Origin: Cheiracanthium punctorium
Taxonomy: Eukaryota; Arthropoda; Arachnida; Araneae; Cheiracanthiidae
Assembly: GCA_038373885.1 (NCBI GenBank)
Contig: JAWZYV010012275.1
Span: 124,001-188,000, forward strand
Reading direction: 5' to 3'
Length of the DNA: 64,000 nucleotides
Below the pieces are notes generated by a model, which did not search any database, was not told the DNA's origin, and saw only the letters and a list, made by a program, of their open reading frames with translations. A program made the position numbers and the translations under genes. Positions 35,690 to 46,904 of this stretch are shown in pieces (positions within the stretch are counted from its first letter, which is position 1; each line of letters begins with the position of its first letter).

Positions 35690-36437
35690 TCAGTGCCCGA
35701 CGCATTTACAGCTTTTACGAGTTATTCTTGATTGATCCTTAATTTTATGAGTCGGCTGGCCCGAATATTTTCCATAATTTTTATTTTTAGACGCAGGTTT
35801 TCTAGGAGCAGCCACGAAAGCACGCGAGTCTTCCGCTTATCAATCATCGTTGCGCCTGGCATTGAATTCTTCCGCTACTTTGATTCTGAGTATTTCTGGC
35901 TTCGGCAGCTCATCTGTTGATTCCAGGGCATATCGGAAATTGTCGAAAGTAGAAGGAAGACTATATAACAGCATTGCAGTCAGCAAGTCGTCGTCTATTT
36001 TAATATCCATTTCATAAAGTGTGTCCATTATGTCGAAGAAATTTCTCAATGGTCGTGAATTCCATTAGACGAGTCGGGTATCTTTTATTGAATTAAAGAT
36101 TCCAGTAATGCAGCTTTACGAGCAGGTCCCTTAGACTGACAGACTTCTACCAGTTTTTACCAGACATCTGATGAAGTGTCTCAATTTTTTTATTTGTTTG
36201 AGTTCATAACGGCGATATACATAGAATTATATCTGCTTTTCCTTTTTCGTCCATTTGGACCCACGGATCGAACTCTTCTTGCGATTTTGCGTCATTTTCC
36301 AAAACTTCAGGTTTAGGCTTTGAACCTGATGCATAAATCCAGGCATCATTCTTTATAAAAAGCGCTTTCATCTGCACTTTCCATGTTTCGTTATTATCTT
36401 TATTCAGCGTTTCAATTCGCCAAGTTCCAGTCGCCAT
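35690..36437 (-). pseudogene. gag: Ty1/copia gag, broken and truncated
   Basis: The minus strand has ATG at 36437 (MATGTWRIETLNKDN). In order it gives NNETWKVQMKALFIKNDAWI, a frame-broken middle with KLVEVCQSKGPARKAALLES, then DDDLLTAMLLYSLPSTFDNF and ELPKPEILRIKVAEEF, then a basic tail ending in a partial CKC zinc knuckle near 35695. These are the conserved gag blocks of Ty1/copia elements, which build the particle around the RNA. At least three frame breaks are visible and all of pol is missing. I could not define the LTRs. Confidence 0.8.
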
Positions 36438-36671
36438 TTTGAGGATGAATGATGCAGCCTTGAAACGAACGTTTAAAATCAGCAAATAAATAAATTAATC
36501 CATCTGGTGTCCGTGACCTTTTTAGAAATGTTAGCAGAGTTATGGCACAATCATAGTAAGCGTGGGATTTTTACATAACATTTACTTTATTAAATTAGAA
36601 CGGAAGAAACAGGTACAACACATAACAAGGTAACATCAAGAAGGAAAAATTAATAAAGGTAAAAGTAAAGG

Positions 36672-36775
36672 AAGATAACCAATGGGAGCTGCCAGCCTTT
36701 TCGAATAAGGGGCATTTAGAATCCTTTGTGAAAATCAAAGGGGTAACGCGAAATAAAACAGAAAAAAAGAAGGAA
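36672..36775 (+). repeat. 104-bp block, copy 2
   Basis: This matches 33173-33276 with one difference. It lies upstream (in copia orientation) of the gag remnant, where an LTR would be expected, and is followed by GAAGTGAAGTAAAATTGAAG-type short repeats. Confidence 0.9.
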
Positions 36776-37039
36776 GTGAAGTAAAATTGAAGTAAGTGAA
36801 GTAAGTTGAATAAGTTAAAAGAATGCGTGCGCGAGCATAGTTACAGTTAAGTAGATAAATGTTTATTGAGGGATACATAATTCAGGAGGATAAGACATTG
36901 CACAATAAAAAAATAAAGCATTCAGTACTCAACAATTTATTCTTAGTTTTATGTCGCATTTTTGGGATACATTTTTCGGACAATTTTCAATAAAGGGGTT
37001 GAGAGATAAAATGACATAGTCATTAATATATACATATAT

Positions 37040-37510
37040 ATAAATGATTGCATGCAAACAAAAATTATTATGTGTACGTTGATAAAATTGCCTTATCTTT
37101 TGTCAAGTGATTCTGCAATAAATATTTAAATAATAGCTGTGCTATTAGGTAGAATTCTGGGCCACTTGGTACTTTTCTGCGTATTTCGAGTAGTTTGGTA
37201 ATATACTTAAGTTTATTATTTTAAAACGCTTGAAGAAAATTCAATACTGAGTTATTTATACACATTCTTTCCAACTACACAAATGGTTAGCCAATTACAT
37301 AATGGTATAATAATTCAAAGAAGACTGGACTAGGTTTTCTGTTACAACATATAAACTAATTATAATAATGTATGCTGCTAAATCTAATTATCCTTTGTCT
37401 TTAGAAATATTTTTATAATTAATATAATGTTTGCGAACTACTTTCATAAATTTTTAACTTATTTAACATTTTATTGTTTTTTACCTCTCTTTATACCCAT
37501 CACTCACAAA
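37040..37510. other. A+T-rich DNA, no supported feature
   Basis: This may be intron upstream of the candidate exon that follows. Confidence 0.4.
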
Positions 37511-37523
37511 TTTTATATTGCAG

Positions 37524-37659
37524 AAAATGTTTGCAAGGAAGCGAGATAAATGATCCTAAACTTTTATCTCATCTGAACACTCCACTACTTGTAAGGTGTA
37601 CAGAAGAATCGTTCAAGAAGTTCGCTTTAGTTAATAAACGAAAACGAAATTCTAAGTAA
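37524..37659 (+). CDS. Candidate terminal exon, unidentified
   Basis: A T-rich tract and TTTTATATTGCAG end at 37523. The exon is open for 44 codons to TAA (37657-37659). It starts KCLQGSEINDPKLLSHLN, continues LLVRCTEESFKKFALV and ends NKRKRNSK, a basic tail that could act as a nuclear signal. Codon use is clearly less A+T-biased than the flanks. I do not recognise the protein. No AATAAA follows at the usual short distance, so the transcript end is not defined. Confidence 0.5.
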
Positions 37660-37664
37660 TCTAC

Positions 37665-40600
37665 ACTTAAATGATTTTTTTTCTCAATTCTTTGTTACAG
37701 TTTAGAAATTTATAAGAAGAGATACTCCTAAAATTTGAATTTTAACAGGAGACATGCGAAGTTGTTATGTTGAACAATATTCTTAGAAATGCATAATCAG
37801 TTAATTTCCGTTTGTTGGATTGTTCTTTGTCACTTTTTTATGGCAATCCTACACATGGGCATCTGGCTTGATCGGACGACATTTTTAAGGGGTTCTAACG
37901 CGTATTCACGTTACATTTGAATGAATCCGACCAAAATTCCAGACCATTAGATCGACAGCCATGAGGCCAGAAAAAAAGTCATTGTCATTGCAAAACATAA
38001 AAGCAAATTCAAGTAAGACAAAACTAAAGAATAAAAAGTTTAAAGTAAAAAAAAAATATACACCAGACGTCCTCAGAGGAACACTGAAGTAAAAATTAAT
38101 TGAAGGGTTCTATACTAGTGTCGGGAGATATTGAACTGTTTTCATGCTTGAATTAGACACTAATTTAGAATTTTAATAGCTAGATGTAGACACTAATTTA
38201 GAATTTTAATAGCCAGATATACAGTGTTTAAAAGTATTTTAATGATACCATTCAACGAGCGCCATCTCTATAACCTGTAAACGCATGAAACAAATTTAAA
38301 AATGAATACAATTTAAAAATAAATACATTTTCAAAACTTGAAGCCTGAACACTTCACGCCATGAGCTCGAAAGGAATATGAACAAACTGAATTCGTAAAT
38401 TCCAAATCACAGCCATATAACAGTCCAAACAGCATCCAACAGCAGTGTTGCCACATCGCTCTGTAAGCGTCTGATTCTGGAAGAAAAATTGTACTCGCAT
38501 AAACGAAGAAATCTTATTAGTTTTCCAATCAAAAGATTCACAAAATATATTCCCAATGTGCATTTCTGATTAACTTTAAAAAGTAGACTAAAAGTGATTA
38601 TAGAGTTTTTATTGTAATAATATTTTGCTCTTCTAAAAATTGGAAGTATGCTTTTGCGTTTTCTTAAAGAATCAATATTCTGAATTGTTCAAAATGCCAG
38701 CTAAACGTATTTAAGAAATTGCATCAGACTGTGCATTCGTTGCAGATGTACAAGTATACGTAAAATGAGCCTGAGGGTATATTATTATTTATGTGGATGT
38801 GTACTAGTGGATAGATGATACTGAAAAGATCGGAAGTCGGATTTTTCTATATTTTCTATTAATTTTTACTTATTAGTAGTATTATTATTTTATTATTATT
38901 TAGTGTTTATTCCACAGTAAATTACATTGAAATCGTACTTTCTAGTTAAAAATACTTTCTAGTATGATATCTTCTTTCTATTTAATTTCTTCTCATTCTT
39001 TAAGAAATCGTTTATTTTTTTTCTTTCTTTATAAGAGGGATTTATGTCTTCTTAAATGTTAAAGAATTTCATAAACAAACTCAAGTATATTTTAGATAGT
39101 GTAACATGACATCTCACAAAGTTGTACAAATATGCTTCATTTTAAAGCTGTGTTTCCGCAATAGCATATTACTTGATGATTGAGAGCGTTGAGTGATGTG
39201 TTTTTATTAAATCATTTAAAATGCCCCAGTTTTAAATTTATTATGAGTCCGTTAATTCTTCATATGAAAAATCTTTCAATTATTCACGCACCCACACACA
39301 CACACCAAATGATGTATATGCATATTCATTTTTGTAATTTTCTTCAAATTAAAATTTCCCGTCAATCCTAATTTTCCAATAACGTTTTTTTATGCAAATT
39401 TAGTTTTATTATTATTACTATTCATTTGTTTATATGTACTCTGAAATGTACTCTGAAGAAAGTACCTTATCATGTTCTTTGTCACTTTCAGGGGAAAAAA
39501 AAAATTGGGATTTTATGATTTTCATATCATAGACAAGTTTTTAAATTTAACACTCGAACATTGTTAAAAAATTCTTAATTTGCATGGTAAAATTATTATT
39601 CATTTTCTATCTTTGGATTAAAAAGTTTGTTGGTAGCCTTATGATTCTGCTAATGAATATTAATGCTCTTGATTCGAAAAGCACATATTTTGTGTTTACA
39701 GTATATAATAAAAAGTTTTTTATGTTGTTGAACTTTATTCTCGAGAAAAATGAGAGTAATTTATATGCAGCATATTTTTTCTTCAAAAATTTGTGTCTTT
39801 TTATCAACTGCAAAATATTTTATCAAGGAAAAAAAAAATGTTTTTCACAATGCTATCCTCAACTCTTTGGCCTGCAAGCAGGTAAGATGTATTACACCAG
39901 TAGGTAAGTGTCGTAATTTTCAAGACGCAATTACTGAGCTCACCGGGTTAAAGAAAATGAAAAAAATATGTATATATGTATGAAAATTTGCCAGGAAAAC
40001 TTTTGTTTCGCTTTTATAATTAGATTTAATATTTATTTTTGCCACTGTACATTTTGCTTATGAATATTAAAACTCTCGAGAAAAAAAATAAGGAGCATAT
40101 GCATGATCTTAAAAAATATTAATATAATTTGAACGATTCTTTAGAAAATAATGTAGCTTTTCCTTGAATTTGCGCAAGCGTCCAGCAGAAGTTTATAAAA
40201 TATTACCTTGTAATTTCTCGAAAAAAAATGTATTTAATTATTCTAAACTAAATAACAACATAACAATTTTTCATAGGATTACGTACACTATGATAGTATA
40301 ATTTTTACTTTACGTTTTTACATTCTGTATTCCGCTTTGCATTTGATTTTTAAAGTATACTTTACGTGGTACGATATCTACAGAATGTTATTACATGATG
40401 GCGCCTTTCTGCTATAGAATCTAACTTTTTTATTAATTTAATATATCTTATCGCAATTTTCTTTTTAAAACCAACTTCTAATTTAATTTCGCATATATTT
40501 TGTTATGTAACCATCTTGAACAAAAATTCACACATTTGTGACTCACTAGGAATTTAAATTAAAAAACAGCAATTTTAAAAACTGGTACGTTTAAAATTTG

Positions 40601-41780
40601 TAATTACGATCGTTTTAGAAAATTTAACTGCAAAATTTTATATTTCTTAATTCATAGTATGTTTAATTCAAGGATATTACTAACTTTCCCGTTGAAAAAA
40701 ATAATATACCTATTACAATTTTAAATTTTATTTTTCTATAAGAAATTTTTTCATAAAAATACATAAAATACTGAAATAATTGTAGGACGTTACTTATTTT
40801 AGTACATAAATATTTAAATCGCGTATTTGCTGAACGAACGTCAGAACTGAAAAATCGTGATTTTACAGGAAGTACGTTTAGTTTTGTGAAAGTAAAGAAA
40901 CAGATTTTTACCAAAAGGATACTACCGTCATTTCGTGGGCGGATTTTAAAATTTTAGTAAAGAATTACTCTCACCTAAAAAAGTCCAGATTATTATAATT
41001 GTCCCTACGGTATCATATCAAAAAACATAATTTTTGAGTTAAGAAGTTGTTGCAGAAATTGAGCTATATACGAAAACAATGAATTTTATTACCATTAATT
41101 CCTATGTGACTGAGTTATAAATAATAAATAATAAATATAAATAATTTAAATGAAATATCAAATTTAATAAATTCGACTTTTATCTTTAAGCACACATAAT
41201 CTTAAATATTTCTCGAGACTAATTTTTAGAATGAATTTTGAATAAAATGTCATGATCTGCATTATGCCCATTATGTAATAAGTGTAACGCAATAAGCATA
41301 ATAAATGCGCATAAATGAAAGTTTCCAAAATCAATATTAATTCATCCTTTAATGCTTGTTTTTTATGTTGCTGGAAGAAATTTGTGTTGTCTTTAGAAAT
41401 TTTCAAATTATACAGTTATTTTAGTATTGAAAAATTAATTAAGCACTCTATCAATAATAATTTAAAAGAAAATATTTATATAAGAGTAATTTATCTATGT
41501 AAACAATGTGAACGTATTGTCGTGTTTAACTCGTTTCTTGTAATCGGTTAATTTGCTGAAGAACATCTATAAACAAATTCTTGAATAATTTCTACTATTA
41601 GTGAAAGACAAATATTGTAAAAAAGCGCAACTCTTTAATTCATGACTGTTGATGAACAAGATGCACAGGAATTAATATTTGCGTTTACATTTGTCTTCCT
41701 TTTTTATTTCGTATATTTGGACATGATTCAGTATCATTTTAATTAAAGCAAGTTTCTTATTGTGTAAACGAACCTATTTA
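37665..41780. other. A+T-rich DNA; minor repeats
   Basis: A 34-bp phrase beginning TAGACACTAATTTAGAATTT is tandemly duplicated at about 38155-38222. Two adjacent donor-like sites (CAGGTAAGA near 39890 and TAGGTAAGTG near 39902) follow an A+T-rich 107-codon frame that I do not accept as coding. Nothing else is supported. Confidence 0.4.
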
Positions 41781-41791
41781 TGTCAATATAG

Positions 41792-41831
41792 AGCCAGAAA
41801 ACTCAAATAGATTTTGAACTATCTGAGAAAG
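41792..41831 (+). CDS. Possible 40-nt micro-exon
   Basis: CCTATTTATGTCAATATAG precedes and GAGAAAG|GTACGT follows. One frame reads SQKTQIDFELSEK without a stop. The evidence is only the two splice sites and a plausible peptide, so chance is quite possible. Confidence 0.2.
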
Positions 41832-42472
41832 GTACGTAGGGAAAGGTGGCCTAAAATTATTTCCTTTAAGGGTACATTTTACTTTTCAGCATTTTTTTTA
41901 TTTTAAAAGCCATACTACAAATAATAAACTGAATTCATTTCAATATTCAACCAAAAGTGCGTTTTGAAAAAAAAATCTCTTTCAATTGCACATTTAAGTA
42001 AAAACATAAAAGTAGTTTTAAAAAAACTGATGTTTTAAAAACTCTTCTGCTTTTTTAAAAATAAAGAATTTTGCCCATTTTAAAAAACATATTTTCAAAT
42101 ATATATTACACAAGGCTGTGCATGTATTTTTAGATAGATCTAGTATTAGATCTAATTTTAATTTATACATATCTAATATCTCCTTCATTTGAAAATAATT
42201 GTAAATTGTTTTTTGTCCGAAAAATAAAAGATGTTAAAGTAATTATGACTATACATAATACATATGCACATTCTAGAGGTGATTCAAGTGTTAGAAATGT
42301 GTCTGCGACCTCTTTTGACAACTTGCGCCTTGATCTCATGACACTTTTGAAGTTAAAAGTATTATATATTCTGAAATATGTAGTAGTATAAATTTGAGAC
42401 TTTACTTAGAAAATAAAGATTAAAATATAACTGAAACAAAAGAAATATAACGAAGCATTTTTTTGTCTGTAG

Positions 42473-42684
42473 TGAAAAAAAGAAAAACACGTTATCTGCC
42501 ATACTACGCACGTACCATAATACCACACTGTCACGTCTTGAAATATTTAAAAACTAGTATAGCATGCATTAAGTATGAAATGTTAGAACTGCCCCATGTT
42601 ACTTTTATTAAAAGTCTCCCCTACTGTTATTTACATCCTTCTTTTCTTGAGATAACTTATAATCCCGCTAGTTCGGTCACTTAA
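42473..42684 (+). CDS. Possible terminal exon, weak
   Basis: A strong pyrimidine tract (TTTTTTTGTCTGTAG) leads into a frame open for 69 codons, beginning KKRKTRYLPYYARTIIPH and ending with TAA at 42682-42684. There is no recognised domain, and frames of this length can arise by chance here. Confidence 0.2.
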
Positions 42685-42699
42685 CAGGACAGGGCAAGC

Positions 42700-43510
42700 T
42701 TATTGTTAGCAAATGCCTAGTCCTTCCTTCAAAGCATCTCTTTTCACTTTTACAGCTAGTAAATAAACAGAAGACACGCCGATTAAAAAAAAGAATTAAA
42801 AAATTTAAATTAAAAGCCTTCAAAATCTGCTGCTAGGTGAAGAGATGAATGAAAGTTCTCAGTGTAATTGAAAGTTTACGAGCACTTTTGTTTTTTATTA
42901 CGAAACGCTTTAGTCAATAAAAATTTTTACCTCTGATACACAATTATATGAGGTATATTCAAAAAGACCTTTAAAATGTTCAGTCACGAAATACAAAAGA
43001 TACACAGCGATAGCAAAGCATTTGGTACATAATATTTTTCAGCAGTGCCTCTATGGGTCTCATAGCATTTTGTTACATCTCAATAACAATCTGCCGAAAT
43101 CGATGTGGCAAAAATGCGTCTTGGCCGCTGAGCCATTTAATGACGGCGTTATTTCGCTCTACCAGGGGCTTTTTCAATGGCTAGAAGTGATGGATATATC
43201 CTCCTGTAAGGAGAATGTTTTAATATCATCGTTCCATCAAAAGCGCTGTAGCAAACCTCGTGTAGTCATCTAGTCTACCTGGTAACGGAATATGCATCGG
43301 AATCAGGATATGTTTTATTACGAACATCAGAAACATTTATTTACAAGACTAAAATGGAACAGTAGTTACATTTTATTTTGTAGGTCGATGAATTTTAACG
43401 CAGTTCAAATACACGCTGAACTCAAAATAAATTGCAAAACTTGCATAAATTTCAAACCATATTAAGATACTGAAATGAAATATTAAAACTCATTAAATAA
43501 AACCCAATAA
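42700..43510. other. No supported gene; possible repeat fragment
   Basis: 42955-43280 has more balanced composition and starts GAGGTATATTCAAAAAGACC, which resembles the end of an unclassified repeat, but I found no second copy or inverted partner in the window. Confidence 0.3.
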
Positions 43511-43515
43511 TAAAC

Positions 43516-43800
43516 TTAAAAGTAATTTTCTGGTGTAAATATACACGCAATCGGAAAGAATACAAATCCAATTAAATAATAATCCCAAAATAGAATATCT
43601 TTCCGCTTCCTCTTTGGTTGCTTAGGCATCCACAAAAACTCCGCATTTGAAAAGTAAAATGTAATTAAACTTTCAACATTGCATTTATAACCTCGATCAC
43701 ATGCAAGGTGCCGAAAATAAAGAAGATCTTCTGTTTCAGCTTCTGTTAAGTGGCAATTGATTGCTACGATCTTATGTTGTACCTTGACATAAAATTGCAT
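43516..43800 (-). CDS. Candidate terminal exon, membrane-anchored protein
   Basis: A 94-codon minus-strand frame ends in TAA at 43516. The N-terminal part is polar (LTEAETEDLLYFRHLACDRG), then comes a basic patch (KQPKRKRKD) and a hydrophobic stretch (YYLIGFVFFPIACIF) close to the C-terminus, which could be a membrane anchor. Either the ATG at 43800 starts it, or it is an exon whose acceptor is TTTTATGTCAAG at about 43785. Codon choice is balanced for such A+T-rich surroundings. No homologue recognised. Confidence 0.4.
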   Translation of the reverse strand: MQFYVKVQHKIVAINCHLTEAETEDLLYFRHLACDRGYKCNVESLITFYFSNAEFLWMPKQPKRKRKDILFWDYYLIGFVFFPIACIFTPENYF

Positions 43801-43804
43801 TCGC

Positions 43805-44975
43805 TCTTACACATATGCATGTGCACCCATGAGAACTCTGGTTAGCTTTATTTTTAAACCCCCCTACGTAGACATGAAATTGAAATCTATATGGATTTTA
43901 TACTGAACGCAGATAAATTCAATCAATAGCAACTAGATAATATCATGTAGGCAAAGGGGATCATAACGTTCAGATGAATTAATTAGTATGTCAGGCAAGT
44001 AGAAAAAATTTACTAGATTTTCACTCCGTATTTGGTATTAAATGCATGTTCAAGGTGTCTTTAAATAGGACTATTGTCAGTAGTATTTGGAACATCTAAC
44101 TTTTTTAAATAAAAAATGAAATACCTTTATTTCTTTTGCGTAAGTTTAATAGCATATGTAAATCTTACTATTTTGCAATACCAAATTCAAAACTGTTGAA
44201 ACACTTACTCTTTGCAAAATATTAAACACTGAGTATTTTCTACTGTTTGAGGACGGAGTCCAAAAACACGAAACCATTTTCAAATACTTACACCTCATAT
44301 CAAGAGAAACAAACGAAGATATTCGAAATATTTCTTCAAAAAGAAAAATCTGTATTTAATATGCAACTTACAGCAATAATTTTTAAAAATGGAATTGAAC
44401 GCTGAAATTTTAAAAACTGACATAATACACCCTCTAAATAAAGTAGTATTCGAGTGAAGCGATAAATATCCTACTTTGCTTTCGTATATTCAAAATTATT
44501 TATCATAGAATGTGAATTAGGCTAAGTATAAATATGACTTTCCATATTTCTATCAATTTGTGCGTTTTTAAAAAACTCGATTATTATTCGCAAATCTAAT
44601 ATAGGAAATTTATCTCTTACTCGAATACTTTTGTGGAGGGTGTACATATTGAAAAAAACTAAGAAATTTTTTAATGTTTCAAAGACATATTTGCTATGTT
44701 TTAGCATGCATAAATGATGCATTACAATTTTTAAAGTTTTTCACATAATTAATATATTTCTATTTAAAGATAATCACACATTAATTCTTATGAAGTATAG
44801 ACTTACAAAAAGTTATTAAGGATAGAAGTAATTCTGCTGTCTTTACTCCTCTTCAACTTTTATTGCGGTTTAATAACGGGGACTACTTTGATATCTTAAA
44901 GTTCATCTTCAAGAGTTTCTTTTGCGAGTGAGAAATTTTTTTCTCAAGTAACTTTTATGTATATTAGTCTAATAT
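43805..44975. other. A+T-rich DNA, no supported feature
   Basis: Scattered donor-like GTAAGT motifs on the minus strand (near 44210 and 44290) lack convincing exons. Confidence 0.4.
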
Positions 44976-44978
44976 ATA

Positions 44979-45280
44979 GGGTATATTTTCAATAGTAAGG
45001 CAGAGAGAGAGATGCTGGGATAAAGTATGTAAATGACAGCTGCAGGGAAATGCCTAGAAAGAAAAATGTGATATTGAGGGAGTGATGGATGTCTTGTGCT
45101 CAATGCTAGATTGGTATTCATGGAAGAATCTCTGGCTTAAAAAAGTAATTTACACATAGAAAAAAAAACACGTATTAAGTGATCAATGAGATTTATCACC
45201 TCATGTGATCGTGAAAGACATTGTGTAGATAGTCTTTCACGATAAAATGAACCTCAGAAAAGTACTAGAATACGTATATG
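44979..45280 (+). repeat. Diverged repeat, copy A, left of Helitron
   Basis: It aligns in the same orientation with 47746-48037: shared blocks include GTAAATG.CAG, GAAAATG/GGAAATGC, TGCTCAATGCTAGATT against CGCTCAATACTGGATT, TATTCATGRAA and GATCGYRAAAGA.ATTGTGTA. It ends exactly where the Helitron 5' terminus begins. Confidence 0.6.
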
Positions 45281-45329
45281 CCCTACTAATATTATGAATA
45301 TGAAATTCTGAATGTTTGGATGTTTGTTA

Positions 45330-45945
45330 CTCAATCACGTGGAAACGGCAAATGAATTTGGATAAAATTTGGAATGAAGTTAGCTTTTACTCTGTATCGA
45401 CATATTGGCCACCTTTCACCATATAGCATAAATAATTCTTTTGCAGAGACACTCAAAAGAATTCTAATACATTAAGCTCTATGGCCATCTACTTAACTAC
45501 TAAACCGAATCTAAAACTTTTTCACAGATAGAAAGATATACTATTCCTGAGTAACACAAGCTGAAATTCATGCATATAGCATAAATCGTTCTCTTACATG
45601 AACGCTTAAAATAATTCTAGTATAATTCTGTGTAACTACTGGACCGATTCTTCAAATCTTTTCACTAATAGAAAACTGCACTGTTCCAGATTGTTATAGG
45701 CTACTTTTCATGCATTTAGCACAAACAGTTCTTTTTCTGGGACATTCAAAATAGCTCTAATATTTTACGCTCTATGCTCGCCTCTGCAATTACGGAAGTA
45801 ATTCTAAAACTTTTTTTCACTAATAGAAAGCTACACTATTCCTAACTATTATAGGCCACTATCATGCATATAGCATAAATAGTTCTTTTACAAGGACACT
45901 CAAAGAAATTCTAATACATTACGTTGTATGGACATCTTTGTAACA
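45330..45945. repeat. Helitron-internal tandem array, 140-154 bp period
   Basis: The landmark TAGCATAAA (TAGCACAAA once) falls at 45424, 45577, 45717 and 45871. Each unit also holds TTCTTTTRC, GACACTCAAAA, TTCTAATACATTA, CTAAAACTTTTTCAC and AATAGAAAGCTAYACT. About four units are diverged from one another. Confidence 0.75.
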
Positions 45946-45954
45946 AATACGCAT

Positions 45955-46820
45955 CAGTAGACTCGGTTGTGAGCAATGATGGCAATACAGTTTACTCTTG
46001 CAGGCTTCCTTAATTCCTTGGATTTGGTATGCGTGCTTTCTCATGAGCTGGAGCTAAAGGTTGGCGTCCCAGTCCAACACCTCCTAGATAGAGAAGGCCT
46101 GAGAACAGAAGCTTTTACGTCATCACTAGGTCTTCTAAGATGACGTCATCACAGCTTTATTTCCACAAAGTAAAACTATTTAAAATTTCTGGTGAATGAT
46201 GCAAATTTTAGAAATATCTTAAGTTGAAGATAAAAATTAAATACCTTCCTGACAAAAAATAATTTATTATGATGTATTTCTACATCGTATTATCTCATTA
46301 GTGATAGTTAAAATTTCCTATTGATAGTAAAATTAAATTTTTTATCTTAAATCATTAAAATGTTTTTGCGGGAGTAAATTCACCACAAACTTTGAATACA
46401 TTTACTTTGTGAAAAAAAATGTGTGATGACGTCATTTTAGTGGACCTAGTGATGACGTAACAGTTTCTGTTCTCAGGCATTGTGTATCTAGGAGGTGTTG
46501 CCCAGTCCTGCTGATGAGTAATTTTGATGCACAGAGATTGCGCAATAGCACCAGGCTACGAGTCACAGAACTGGGGAGGAATATCATCACAAATGTCGCT
46601 ACTTTTACCGGAGCAGCTAGAGGAGAGAGCGTATGTATTCCCCAAATTCCAGTTACCAATTATAATTTACCATTTCATTTTAAGAGGACACAATTTCCCC
46701 CTCAATTTCGCATTTACTATGTCCAGTAATATGTCCGAGGGCCAAACGCTGAAAACGATAGAAATTCATTTGGGCACACCTTGCTTCTCTCATGGCCAAC
46801 TTTATGTTGGCTGTTCTAGA
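45955..46820 (+). pseudogene. PIF1-like helicase C-terminus of the Helitron, interrupted
   Basis: The enzyme unwinds DNA during rolling-circle transposition. The plus strand gives SVDSVVSNDGNTVY, LNSLDLVCVLSHELELKVGV up to 46067, then after the inserted MITE LLMSNFDAQRLRNSTRLRV, ELGRNIITNVATFTGAARGE, and in another frame SEGQTLKTIEIHLGTPCFSH and GQLYVGCSRAG. These match the LKVGxPVxLLRN, LCNGTRL, GxxxFIPRI, KSQGQTL and YVAxSRx blocks of Helitron helicases. A frameshift lies near 46700. The MITE insertion is clean: its duplicated target rejoins the frame. Confidence 0.85.
46075..46500. mobile_element. 426-bp MITE inside the helicase
   Basis: Inverted ends of about 100 bp (CAACACCTCCTAGATA on the left, the exact inverse on the right, and further in TTACGTCATCACTAGG, ATGACGTCATCAC and CACAAAGTAAA). 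The target CCCAGTC is repeated at 46068-46074 and 46501-46507; an 8-bp reading CCCAGTCC is also possible. The centre is A+T-rich with no frame. Confidence 0.85.
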
Positions 46821-46821
46821 G

Positions 46822-46900
46822 CAGGGGTTCAAAACATTTTACTAGTTGATCCCCCTTGAATTTTTTTTTTAATAGACCCCCTAATTTTTTAAAGCCTAAA
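46822..46900 (+). mobile_element. hAT-like terminus, partner missing
   Basis: CAGGGGTTCAAAACATTTTA followed by GATCCCCCTTGAA and AATAGACCCCCTAA resembles the ends of hAT-type MITEs. It cuts the helicase at YVGCSRAG. The far end was not identified. Confidence 0.4.
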
Positions 46901-46904
46901 CGAA

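Larger units (their letters stand above)
35349..37026. mobile_element. Possible TTAA-flanked element enclosing copia debris
   Basis: TTAA at 35349-35352 and 37023-37026 bracket inverted ends: TGACTATGACATTTTATCTC on the left and the inverse of TGACTATGTCATTTTATCTC on the right, continuing to AACCC (about 30 bp, few mismatches, a one-base offset next to the left TTAA). TTAA targets are used by piggyBac and Kolobok-type elements. The interior is not their transposase but a broken copia gag. Confidence 0.45.
45281..46821 (+). mobile_element. Internally deleted Helitron
   Basis: It opens with CCTACTAATATTATGAATAT, the conserved arthropod Helitron 5' terminus (consensus CTACTAATATTATAAA). A tandem array follows, then the C-terminal part of the Rep/helicase. 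The Rep domain and most of the helicase are missing. The usual hairpin and CTAG 3' terminus are lost: the helicase stops at the start of another element (46822). Confidence 0.7.

Noticed and set aside
39584..39907. 107-codon hydrophobic frame followed by two donor-like sites
   Set aside because: The residues reflect A+T-rich codons (Phe, Leu, Lys, Asn); there is no pattern of a known receptor family.
45281..45945. CRISPR-like array
   Set aside because: Units are ~150 bp, diverged and without short spacers; they belong to a eukaryotic Helitron.
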